A DNA stretch of 64,000 nt from Eucommia ulmoides. Its lineage: Eukaryota; Streptophyta; Magnoliopsida; Garryales; Eucommiaceae. The notes beneath the pieces are model-generated. The model ran no database searches. It was given only the letters and a program-made list of their open reading frames with translations, and had not been told where the DNA came from. This document shows, piece by piece, positions 53,423 through 63,292 of the stretch (positions within the stretch are counted from its first letter, which is position 1; each line of letters starts with the position of its first letter). The stretch is taken from positions 7,349,546-7,413,545 of the forward strand of contig CM028334.1 of assembly GCA_016647705.1 (NCBI GenBank). The letters run 5' to 3'. The translations under genes and the position numbers were made by a program.

Positions 53423-56400
53423 TTAGGACATCAGCTGTATTGGTGTTTTTCCAGCAACTTCGACATACCATGATTTCCATGCTTCTACATAATGTGCGAA
53501 AAGATCTTTCAAAGCTGAAAACAACATCGTCTTATAATCAGTATCTAATAAAATGACTACATTAGGTATAATATAGTGTTAATCTTGTCTCGTGGTGGGT
53601 TCCTTCGACATAGTAATAACCTTAGCCCAATCCGTTCAATAAACTTGTTGAAAAATATGACTCTAATCTGACCTATTTATTTATCAGGCGACCCAAAATT
53701 AGCCCGTTTATTATGCATTTTTTATATTCTTTTACATCTTTAAATTCTATATTTTAAAAAATAGATAAAAATACTTAAAATTAATAGCGACTAAAAAAAG
53801 AACCAAACTAACAAATAAAGTCACAGAAAGATTATAGAAAAACTTGGAAACTCATAAAGAATCAATAGCAGCTTGTGAACTAAAAAAAAAATTATATCTC
53901 ATCGCTAAAAACGGGTTGTTCAGGTTGGAATGGAGTTCTCTAAATTGACCTTAACTTTACCCAAATTTGCATGTCATTCTCGTGTCATGTCATTTTCGGG
54001 ATCATGTAATACAAAGTCATACCCAAAGCCTACTAATTATGTGTCATGTTTTTGGGTTGTGTTACAATTTGACACCCCTATATCTAGGTGTAAATCATAC
54101 TATTACTATAATGAAGTATAGGACAATACCTTCGTTATGATACATGGGACGATAAGGAGATGCTAGACTTTCCCAATCGCGATCTTGCTTCACCATGCTA
54201 TTTTCTGGGGCTCTAGCCAAAGTTTCAGGAGCAAAAGGACCAAACTTGTAATTCTTTGAGCTTTGTCTAGAATCTGGTTCGGAATTGTTTGTAATAACCT
54301 CGTCATCCGTATTTTCACATTTTATTTGTTTTTTCAGTTGCTGGTCTGAACTCGTATCGACTGGTGAAAACCCCTTACCCTTCTTAAAATTGGTGTTTGT
54401 AAGGTCGGTCCCAAATGTACGTTTTCTGGATTCATTTGGGATCACATGATTAGCTAATTCACTTTCTGAATTCGATGGCATCCCCAGCCATCTGAAAGCG
54501 GGCTTCCTCGTATCAGGGTGATGTGTCTGCACATTTTTCAATTTAAATAACGAATTGTTAAAGTTTAAAGAAGCTTAATCTACAAAAAAATATGGGAGAA
54601 CAATGATCATATCACACGACAAAGCGTTTTTTCTAAAGAAGCTTAATCTACAAAAAATATGGGAGAACAATGATATATCACACGACAAAGCGTTTATTCT
54701 TTCTTAGGTAGTGTTTGGTAGTGCAGAATTCAAGAGCCTGGGAAGTGGGATTGTAAAATATTTGGGCAGGAATTTCCCACTGAAAAATTGAGTCAAACAA
54801 TCTTATATATTAATTTATATCAAAATCAATCTCAACCGTTAATTGAAAAAACATTTTCAAATAACATCCTGATATGTATTACAGATTCAGTAGACCCGAT
54901 AAAAAATTAGCCCCAATCGACCAATTATCTGGATCCGCTACTCAGAAAAAAGATTGGTACCTTCTCGATGAAATTCATGGAAGACAACACGTTTGCGATA
55001 TCATATAGCCTCCTTATTTTAGCTGCAGAATTATCTTGTAAGGAGAGTGTTAGTCCAAAGGTTCATGAATCTTTGTTTAATGGGTAAAGCATTTGAGTTA
55101 GGAGAAAGCAAATAGTCCTTACTTCTCATCATTGACAAATCATGACCTTCTCCAATCAATATCTTTGCAGCCTCATCAAGAGATATCATATCCACCTAAA
55201 TTAAGGCAAATGATACATTCATTTAGGATGTCAATCACATTAATTACTAATTTAAGGCAATGTTTGGTTGTGAGGAATTGGACTAGAAACAAACACATTG
55301 ATATTTTCAAGCTTTGCATGGGTTCATTTTAAATTCTAATTCCGAAACTCCAATTCGGTGAAACCAAACACGGCCTAATTATTTTCCAAAACCATAATAA
55401 ACCCAAAACCAACTCACATTAGAGCAAAGAAAGAGCTTGACAAAATTCTGTGTAAGAAGTCCTAAAGATTTTTCTCTTCTGTTGTCTGTCAACCAAAACA
55501 TCTAAAAATTAGTCTAAACTCGTCTTCTGATTCGCCTGCAAAACATCGAGATTAAAGCAACTTTTGATTTGTTGAGACCAAAAGCTCAAGTGTATTCAAC
55601 TTCAATTTTTTGTGTGTATCAGGAAAAATGAAGTTACCAGTTTTGGATGACCCCGAAAATTTATGTAAACAAGCAGGGTTCATTCCTCCATTTGAAACCT
55701 AAAAATACGAAGAAGAAAATGAAATTATCAATACAATGGAAATGAAGATTTTAAGGGGGGAAAAAAAAAAGGTAATAAAAGAAAACGAAAAATGGTTAAG
55801 GCAGTGTTTGGTTTCAATGGAGTTAAGCCTCAGAATCGGAAAATGAACACATACAAAAACTCAAAAAATTCAATTCCAAAGCTTCATTTTCTTACAACCA
55901 AACACTACCTTAGTAAAAATCAAATACACTGAAATTTCAAACTCAAATAGCATACATTTACATAGGTATTGCTGTTGAATGTATGGGAAGTTTCCTTCAA
56001 ACCAGCTTCCTACCAAAAAAATTTAAAGCCAAATACTTGATTAAGTAAACAAAAAAAAAAATGCATGAAGAGAAATTATAGCAAACCCAACATGGGGAAA
56101 AAAGCGAGCAAATTAGTAACCTTAAGCTCCTGCAAAGCCCTAGGAATTGCCCCAAACCCTTTCCATGAATATCGATTCTTTGCTTTCCTCGTTAGAACCT
56201 AAAATCAAGTAAAATACATGCTTCCTGTCAGTAAATCCAATTCATTTAGAAGATATTATGAAGAGGAAAAAGCAAGTTAGAGATTTTACGCCAACGCTTT
56301 CCAACACATTGACAATGTCGTAGATCCGCCGCCTCTCCACCCCTATATCATCACAATCACAAATCCATACACTCAGATAAATCGAGAATAAACGCATGCA

Positions 56401-56686
56401 AAAAAGGAATCGCCAAGAAGACTATAGATCTTATCAGATCAGAACCTAATCGAGCTGCTGCGTCGTCAAGTCCAATGGTGTCGACTCCATCTCGATTGTA
56501 TAAACTCAGGAAGCTGAAAAATTTCACCATTCAATCAAAAACCCAGACGCATTTATGCATAAGACGGAGAGAGCGAGAGAGAGAGTACTTGGAGCAAAGA
56601 AGGCCTAGAGATTTCTGTTTGCGGCAATAGGAAAAGTGTCGAGATCTAGTTTCTTTTGCCGATTCAGATGAAGGTAACGACGCCAT
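53423..56686 (-). CDS. DEL1: Atypical E2F transcription repressor, DEL1/E2Fe type, complete, 11 exons
   Basis: DP-E2F-like proteins bind E2F sites without a DP partner and repress, for example, endocycle-onset genes. Exons, 5' to 3': 56589-56686, 56446-56513, 56290-56342, 56121-56198, 55962-56009, 55638-55698, 55418-55485, 55123-55195, 54961-55022, 54130-54526, 53423-53514. Phases join to 365 codons plus TAA. There are two E2F-type winged-helix domains: residues about 20-88 (KSLGLLCSNFLSLYNRDGVD, RRRIYDIVNVLESVGVL, NRYSWKGF) and 136-218 (DNRREKSLGLLTQNFVKLF, IRRLYDIANVLSSMNFIEK, RKPAFRWLG). As in DEL proteins, no dimerisation, marked-box or Rb-binding region follows. The tail keeps RKRTFGTDLTN, YKFGPFAPE and a C-terminal LKDLFAHYVEAWKSWYVEV. 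The start is the first ATG before the RKQKSLGLL block. It is slightly shorter than Arabidopsis DEL1. Confidence 0.93.
53570..54085. repeat. Repeat-derived DNA in DEL1 intron 10
   Basis: Both ends carry degenerate stretches of the GACCCAAAATTAGCCCG and GGGTTGTGTTACAATTTGAC type that are commonly dispersed in plant genomes. A similar style occurs at 62970-63130. No ends were resolved. Confidence 0.3.
54567..54702. repeat. 68-bp tandem duplication in DEL1 intron 9
   Basis: AAAGAAGCTTAATCTAC starts at 54567 and 54635, and both copies continue through ATGGGAGAACAATGAT and CACGACAAAGCGTTT with very few differences. This suggests a recent duplication. Confidence 0.9.
55256..55375. mobile_element. 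Tourist-like MITE in DEL1 intron 7
   Basis: 120 bp, TAA at 55253-55255 and at 55376-55378. The ends are GGCAATGTTTGGTTGTGAGG and, as reverse complement of the right end, GGCCGTGTTTGGTTTCACCG. AATTGG/CCAATT lies inside the arms. Confidence 0.8.
55800..55909. mobile_element. Tourist-like MITE in DEL1 intron 5
   Basis: 110 bp. The ends are GGCAGTGTTTGGTTTCAATG and, as reverse complement, GGTAGTGTTTGGTTGTAAG. It is flanked by TAA on the left and TTA on the right, so the target duplication is imperfect. It is close in sequence to the copy at 55256-55375. Confidence 0.75.
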
Positions 56687-56802
56687 TGTTACTGCAACAC
56701 AGATGTGAAGAAAAGCGCGTACAGATATTGGAGAAGAAATCCACAGATCGTAGGTTTTAGAGAGAGAAAAAGAGAGACCGTTAAGAAGGAGGGGTTGTTG
56801 AG

Positions 56803-56810
56803 TTTGGCGC
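56803..56810 (+). promoter_or_regulatory. E2F consensus site in the DEL1 promoter (site 1)
   Basis: TTTGGCGC matches the E2F consensus TTTSSCGS exactly. It lies 117 bp upstream of the DEL1 start codon and overlaps the palindrome GGCGCGCC (56806-56813). Confidence 0.7.
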
Positions 56811-56865
56811 GCCTATAGTGGAGGGATATATTTCCGTTTTCTTTCAAATTTCGAATCTGAAACCA

Positions 56866-56873
56866 GCGGGAAA
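56866..56873 (-). promoter_or_regulatory. E2F consensus site in the DEL1 promoter (site 2)
   Basis: GCGGGAAA on +, that is TTTCCCGC on the DEL1 strand, an exact E2F consensus 180 bp upstream of the start codon. Confidence 0.7.
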
Positions 56874-57029
56874 TTCGATTTTCCGCCTCGATATACGCGC
56901 CTGTGTCTGCGAAATTCCGATTCTGACCTTACGTGTTGCGATTCTCTCCGGCGCAAATGAAGGGTATTATTGGGAATGGAGTGTGCAGGCCATGTGCTCT
57001 TTAATTATAATTTTCCGATCCGCCTAGAT

Positions 57030-59355
57030 TTGTTCACTTAAAAATTAGGGTAAAATGTAAATAGATCTATGATTGTAGGGTTTTTCTTTTTCTTTTTCTT
57101 TTTTTTTTTAAATAATTTTTTATTTATTGAATTTTGTATATTTTTATTGAATTATAATCCATATGACAAAATTATTTCTTTGGTTCATCATAAATGGAAA
57201 ATATTCTCGGTGTTCAATTGATTTCTATTATTTAAATTCCGACACATTTAGTCATTTACAAATGAATTTTATTTTAATTTGATCCAAATAAAAAATTTGT
57301 TAGTCAAATTTAACAGTCAACTATTTCAGTTGCATACAATTTTCTGGTTATAATTATATTTCATTTTACATCTTCTATAAAGTTAGATTTTTATTTTAAA
57401 GGTTAATTACACTTTGTACCCTTATGACTAGACTTAATTTCACTTTGCACCTCTATAATGTTTTCTTCATCACTTGCCTCTCCTGTGCTTTTTAATTTAT
57501 GTTTTTATTTTTGCTTTTGTTATCTAGATTTTTACTTTTCGTTTCTTTTATTTTCTATAACATCTTACAAAAAATAAATAAATAAAATAGATAATAATAA
57601 TAAAGATATAGAGAGTGAAAAATATATAGAAAAAAAAAATCAAAAAGTTTACCTTTGGAAGTGTATTTTTTACAACGAAATATGATAGGGGGCGTTTGAA
57701 GTAATCGGATTAAAAATGAAAACGGGTGTCTTAGGTATTATTCCAACTATAAAAAGTGTTTTTGGTATAAGACAAAATAACACGGGTAATCTCATTGTTA
57801 GAATATTTTCAATGACTTGGCCAAATTTGGTATGTCATTTTCTCATATGGCACACCAATAATAGTATGGTATTATCCAGAGTACTCCATCGATTGTGGCA
57901 AAAATGACGTGTTATTTTTTTAAATGTATTTTTTTCTTATCAAAATTAAAATCAATTATTTTTCTTTATTTTTTTTTCTTCCATCTTTTTTTAAATGTGT
58001 TTTTTTTATTTAGTTTGAATTTGAATCTTGAACAAACAAAAGACTACATACCTTAATCAACACATTAAATAACAATTAAGAAATACAACAAGATAAAGAG
58101 GGAGAGAAAGAGAGCAAATGAACGAACAGATCAGAGCAGGAGTAGGCATGTGGCAGAGCTCAAGCAGATCAGGGCATTGAAGCTAGAACTCGAGCAGATC
58201 GTGTCGACGGATGTGGCAGGCAAATCAAAGCTAGCAGATTGGAGGTTAAGATCTTCAAGAAGAAGAAGATCTGACAACGAGAGGTGTATTTTTTGTTCAT
58301 CGGATTCTTTTAATTTATAATATAATTTATTTTTTTATTTTTTTTCTTTTTCATTTGATGGCCGTTGGAGCAGTCGTTCTTCCAATGATGATCCAACTAA
58401 CTTGTGCCAATTTGACATAGCTAATCCAACAGTTGTTGGAGCTTCTGTTTTGCTTCAAAAATGAAAAAAAAAAAAAAATATTTTTTATTTGTTGGCATAG
58501 TCTATGCAAAAGCAGTTAGAGATGTTATTATAATTAAACGGAGTTATTTGGTATTTGAGCTTCTACTTAGTTTTTTTTTTTTGGGTGTTACTTTATTTGT
58601 TGGTAAATTTTGTATATTTTTCATATGGACTATTATTTATTTTTTTAAAACATTTAATAATAAAAACTATGTTATTTTGTATATGTTGCGAGTGCTTTTG
58701 GCCTCCAAAATTGATATATATGAAGGTATTGTACGAATTTTGTTATGTATAGTCATTATATTCCTTTACATATACAATAACAACCAAATAAAGACATTAA
58801 ATAGTGATTTAATTGATAAGTCTTTTTTATTATTTATCTCATTCTATTTCTTCTCTCGTTTTATGCCACCTTGATTCCATCCTAATCTAACTAAATGAGT
58901 CATAAAAGCATGTTTTGTAAGTAAAATGGAATAGTATCACACTCATTCGAATATCGATCTGTCGTGCCAATTACAAAAATAAAAGGCGAAAAAATGAAAT
59001 AAAGATTTGGACGAGTGTCATAAAAGATTCGATTCCATTTCATTCCATTCCATTTGGATGGAAGGTAAATTTGTTTGATTCATTGGTCATGAAATCATCC
59101 TGTAATTACCAAAAATCTCACTTCAAAATTTTATCTTTCCCACCTCTACTTCCATCTCCACAAGGTAGGGTTTGAGAGCAAGATATTGAAGCCATGGAAT
59201 TGGTATGAGATTTTTTACATGTGTTCATTTCTAATTCTAATTCCAATTCCAAATCCATGCAACCAAACACTACTTGAATGGCAAAAACCATCCATCTATC
59301 CTCATACTCAATTTCAAATTCTTCAAACAACTGCAAAAGGAGGTTCAAAATCACT
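57030..59355. other. AT-rich intergenic spacer
   Basis: No gene is supported. It holds T-rich runs at 57080-57115 and 57960-58010, MITE-like half ends (GGGGGCGTTTGAAGTAATC near 57690), and GGAAT-rich debris resembling the M2 family at 59035-59065. A segment at 59205-59275 ending CAACCAAACACTACTT resembles one end of the short MITEs in the DEL1 introns. The hydrophobic frame at 58461-58874 is poly-T derived. Confidence 0.45.
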
Positions 59356-60861
59356 TCACAACCTTACATGTCGAAGAAGAAGAGAACCGTTTTTGCTCTG
59401 CAATCTCAAGATCTCCTTCGCAAATCCCTGATTACCCGTTAGCAAAAGCCCATTCAAAACACGATTAAACGTCAATTTTCTTGGCATAAACCCTCTATCC
59501 ACCATTTCTATCAACAACTTCCCCGCCATAACCAAATCATTGGATTTCTTCCTCACAAACATGGCACTAATCAAGATATTGTACGAATCGAGACTAGGCA
59601 AACAATCCCCACTATTCATCCTCTCGAAAATTTCCAAACCCTTATCGATTTCTCCCTCATCACAGTAGTATCGAATGATGGTGTTGTATGTCTGAATGTT
59701 GGGTTCAACGTCGTCTTTCTTCATCTTGTTCATGTATTCCATGGCCTTGTCGAATTTCCCGACATGGCACAACCCTCTGATCACAACTCCATATGTGGTT
59801 GCGTTGGGTGTATAGCCCTTCTTCTCCATTTCTTCGAAAACAACAATGGCGTTTTCTATGTTATCTTTCTTACACAGGACTTGAATCAGAGCATTGAAAG
59901 TGGGAACAGATGGAAGAACACCAGCTCCAATCATTTCGTCGAACACCTTCTGTGCCTTTTTGATCTCACCTGCAACACCAAATCCATGGACAACAGTAGT
60001 GTAGGTTATTACATCGATCTCGCATTTTCTTCTCTTCATTTGCAAGAAGAATTCCCAAGCTTCCTTCATCTGATTAGCCCTGAAATACCCTTTTAGCATG
60101 ATGTTATACGTTGTGAGAGTTGGGTTTAATCCTCTCTCCACCATCTCCTTCAAGATTTCTAACGCTTTGGGCGTTCGTTTGATCAGACAATACCCATTTG
60201 CGACTGTGTTGTAGCTGATCGTGTCGGCTCTGAATTTGCCCCTGAAGATCTTCAACAGCTTGTGCGCTGCTTCAGCTCGTTTCGATTTGCAGAGCACGTC
60301 GAGGAACGAGTTGAACGAGATTAAGGTCTGGGGACAGCCATGGTGGTGCATAGAGAGGAAAATCTTGACGGCCCTATCGGGTTTTCCAGCGGAGACGTAC
60401 CTCTCGGTGATGATTGCGAATGTCTTGGGATTCGGGCCGAGGCGGCGGTGTCTCATCATATCGACCAGGGTCCAGACGGTCTTGTAGTCGCGCATACGGG
60501 CGGCGATGTCGATTGCGTGGTCGAAGGATGCGGCGGAGTGGGCGTAAGTGCGGCGGCGGTCCAGGAGGTGGAAGAACTGGAGCGCTTTGGGGCCATGGTT
60601 CCAGAGGCGTTTGAGGACTCCGTTGACGAGATCAGAGGACCACTGAACTGGGTAATTTTCGAGGGATTGGGTGAGGATTTGAGCGTCGGTTTGGAGAACG
60701 AGGTTTGCGACGGCGGCGGAATCAGTATCCCGCGGCGGCGATGCGGTGGAGAGGCTGTGGGAGAAGGGGTTCAGATGGGGTTTGGGCGGAGGAAGAGAGA
60801 GGAGGGAGAAGGAGGAGGTGGTGGTCGATTTGGGAAGGCAACGATGGAGGTGATTGAGCAT
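59356..60861 (-). CDS. OTP43: P-class pentatricopeptide repeat protein, OTP43 orthologue
   Basis: The frame is intronless, 501 codons from the ATG at 60861-60859 (MLNHLHRCLPKSTTTSS) to TAA/TGA. Upstream codons to 60897 stay open but have no ATG, so this start is preferred. The Arg/Ser-rich N-terminus fits a mitochondrial presequence. About ten P-type PPR motifs follow from roughly residue 125 (for example TISYNTVANGYCLIKRTPKA, TTYNIMLKGYFRANQMKEAW, VITYTTVVHGFGVAGEIKKA, TTYGVVIRGLCHVGKFDKAM). The family-specific segments NGVLKRLWNHGPKALQFFH, CLPSLDSYNILISAMFVRKK and the tail RKLTFNRVLNGLLLTGNQ agree with what I recall of Arabidopsis At1g74900 (OTP43), required for trans-splicing of mitochondrial nad1 intron 1. 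The end LLLRHVRL also resembles OTP43. The RNA target is inferred from orthology. Confidence 0.92.
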   Translation of the reverse strand: MLNHLHRCLPKSTTTSSFSLLSLPPPKPHLNPFSHSLSTASPPRDTDSAAVANLVLQTDAQILTQSLENYPVQWSSDLVNGVLKRLWNHGPKALQFFHLLDRRRTYAHSAASFDHAIDIAARMRDYKTVWTLVDMMRHRRLGPNPKTFAIITERYVSAGKPDRAVKIFLSMHHHGCPQTLISFNSFLDVLCKSKRAEAAHKLLKIFRGKFRADTISYNTVANGYCLIKRTPKALEILKEMVERGLNPTLTTYNIMLKGYFRANQMKEAWEFFLQMKRRKCEIDVITYTTVVHGFGVAGEIKKAQKVFDEMIGAGVLPSVPTFNALIQVLCKKDNIENAIVVFEEMEKKGYTPNATTYGVVIRGLCHVGKFDKAMEYMNKMKKDDVEPNIQTYNTIIRYYCDEGEIDKGLEIFERMNSGDCLPSLDSYNILISAMFVRKKSNDLVMAGKLLIEMVDRGFMPRKLTFNRVLNGLLLTGNQGFAKEILRLQSKNGSLLLRHVRL

Positions 60862-60909
60862 TTTGGAGTAGGCATTTGGAATCTGGACCCAGCGCAACAG
60901 AGTACGCGG

Positions 60910-60919
60910 ATTAGAGAAC
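60910..60919. repeat. SINE target duplication, left copy
   Basis: ATTAGAGAAC, repeated at 61075-61084. Confidence 0.75.
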
Positions 60920-61074
60920 CTGGGATTGGTGTTGGCCTAGTGGAAATGGCAACAACCTCCCACATTTTTGCCTTGGGATCGATTCCCCTCCACACTCATA
61001 TATGGGTGTAGGATTCTAATCCCATCCTATTGAGGATGCATGAGTGCGTATAGTCCCAAAAAAAAATTTTAAAA
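60920..61074 (+). mobile_element. tRNA-derived SINE upstream of OTP43
   Basis: 155 bp. The A-box-like TTGGCCTAGTGGAAATGG (about 60933-60950) and B-box-like GGGATCGATTCCC (about 60976-60988) are spaced as in tRNA-derived pol III promoters. The tail is A-rich (CCCAAAAAAAAATTTTAAAA). It is flanked by a 10-bp direct repeat ATTAGAGAAC. It lies only about 60 bp upstream of the OTP43 start codon, in opposite orientation to that gene. Confidence 0.85.
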
Positions 61075-61084
61075 ATTAGAGAAC

Positions 61085-63292
61085 TCCAACCCAATAGACA
61101 AAAGCCATACAAATTAATTAACTATCACTTTGACTAGTAAAAAATGAAAATATGAACTAGGCAAAATGTCTTTACCCTTAATCACGAGCTATATTTGGAG
61201 AGTTTCCTCTTTTTAGACAAAAAAAATTATCACAAAAAATGTTAATTATTTTAGATACAAAGTTGGGTTGGATTATTTAATTTGGCTATTAAATTAAAAT
61301 AAACTATTTTAATTAGATTAGTTTATGTTATTTAATTAAAGTGTTTTATTGAATTATTTATCACTCAATTTTTTTTTATATATTATTTCATTTAATTATA
61401 TCTCATTATGTTTTTATTGTTCAAATTTTAATAATTCGAATGTTAGTTAATTTTTTTATATATATTTAATTTATTTTATTATTATACTCAAATAGAAGTT
61501 GAAAACTTCCAATAAAATAATAAAAAATAATTAATGTAAATGCCTATTTGGGTTAGAGTTTGAAAACATATTTTGAAATATGCAAAATACTATTCAAAGA
61601 AATATTTGATTCATTTAACTAGTGCAAATGCCTAAATGAATTGAAATTGCTCTTATAGCACCAACCAAATATTCCCCAGTAGATATCTAGCTTACGTCAC
61701 GGAAGATGTAGAGTCCAAACCCCTCTAAAAAAAACGAAAAAATAGTCATTTAGCTAAAATGTTACTTATAGAATTGTATTTTAATATATTAATTAAATAA
61801 ATAAATTATTTAATAATCATAATTTTAATTGATAATTATTTAGTAGGTGAGAATAAATAATATTAATATTAAAAAGACAAATTAATAATTAAAAGTTTTC
61901 ACTAATCTCTCCACCTTAAGTAGAAATAGCTCTTGAGATTGCTATTAGGTCCAAGAAAGAGGAAGAAACAAACTGTGACGAGGATGAGTGGACGAAACCG
62001 CAAAGGCAACGACAACGACAACAAGCGAAGGAGACAGCAACGGGTGGACGTTGCAGCGGCGGAAATAACTAGCATGCATGTATATATAGAGAGAAAAAAT
62101 CGAAGCAATTTGGGTATTGAGGGTTTTTATATTAGGGGTAAATTTGTTATTAATTTTTTTTAAGAGGAGTTGTGTTAATTTTTTTATTTTTTTTAACTAG
62201 AACTTACGAACAATGTTTTATTTAGTTACTTCTTAAAAAGTTTGATTTTAAAAGTGAATTTGAGGAGAAAAACTCCTATCTTTTTTTGCCTTTTTTTTTG
62301 GGGGGGGGGGGGGGGGAACATTCAGTGGCAAGTCCCTTAGTTTACTCTTAATTTTTAAAAAATCTTAGAGACTGAAACAACTTATGTTATAGTCTTGTCT
62401 ATTAGAAAAAGGCAGAAGCCCAATACAAGTGTCTGCATTCGCGCAATTACATATAACTAATTTGTGTGTAAATTTTTGTCAGATGTAACAAATATTATTG
62501 TATTTTGTAACATATAACTAAATTTGCATAAATACATGTAACTAACATTAAACTAATTTTTGTGTGTAATATTTGTTAGATTTTATAAATATTACACAAA
62601 TATATGTAATTTGTAACGTGTAACTAATATTATACAAGTACATTTAACTAAAATTATACAGATATATATGTAATATGTGTTAATTATTAAGTTGTAAATA
62701 ATATTGATTATATATAACTAATATTCACTATAATACAAATTTACTCACCAAATTTCTCTCTACAATTCTTGAAATACTTGCACATGCGGGATTAAAACTC
62801 AAGCAAAATCCAACTTAAAGAACTAAATCAAAATTTATGTTTTAAGAGGGATTTTTTTAAACATTTGTTATTTGGGACTAATGATCAATTATTATTTTAT
62901 TTTTTTAGTCTTAACTTAAGAAATATGTTAAAATTATCTTTAGGGGGTTTCATAATTCGGCAGACTCAATCCATCTGCCCAAATTCGCCCGACCCATAAC
63001 TAAGTGATCGGGTTTTTTGATACCTGGGTCAAAATTCAGGTAGGGACTGTGAAATTGTAATGGGTTGCGGGTCGGTCTTCGAATTTTTTTAGAACCCACA
63101 CGAGGCGACCAAACCCGCCAGTAGAACACCCAAATTCAAACCCTAATCACTCTTACACTGCTTAGTTCACTTCAGATCCTTCAATGACTAACAACATACA
63201 CTCTTCTTCTTCGATTATTCCTCATCTTCTTCTTCTCCATTCGTCTTTGATTTCTTTCATCCCATCTTGATCTGGTGTCATAAGAACCCTAA
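61085..63292. other. AT-rich spacer with tandem low-complexity repeats
   Basis: No gene is supported. A G homopolymer lies at about 62299-62318. A roughly 100-bp imperfect tandem pair of the type ACTAATTTGTGTGTAA ... TGTAACTAA spans about 62450-62660. 62970-63130 is a diverged GGGTCGG/CCGACCC-rich stretch that looks repeat-derived. Frames near 61902-62163 are short and unsupported. Confidence 0.45.

Noticed and set aside
58461-58874. 137-codon hydrophobic frame that looks like a membrane protein
   Set aside because: It is driven by T-rich low-complexity DNA (poly-Phe/Ile), has no recognisable family, no leader or 3' signals, and lies in AT-rich spacer.
60862-60897. A 12-codon N-terminal extension of the OTP43 protein
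   Set aside because: The extension has no ATG. The first ATG is at 60861-60859 and gives a plausible mitochondrial presequence.
60340-61011. 223-codon + strand frame with Gly/Val-rich protein
   Set aside because: It is the antisense shadow of the GC-rich 5' end of the OTP43 gene and runs into the SINE.
61902-62163. Basic frame with Arg/Lys-rich start as a short gene
   Set aside because: Short, with frames on both strands, low complexity and no family resemblance.
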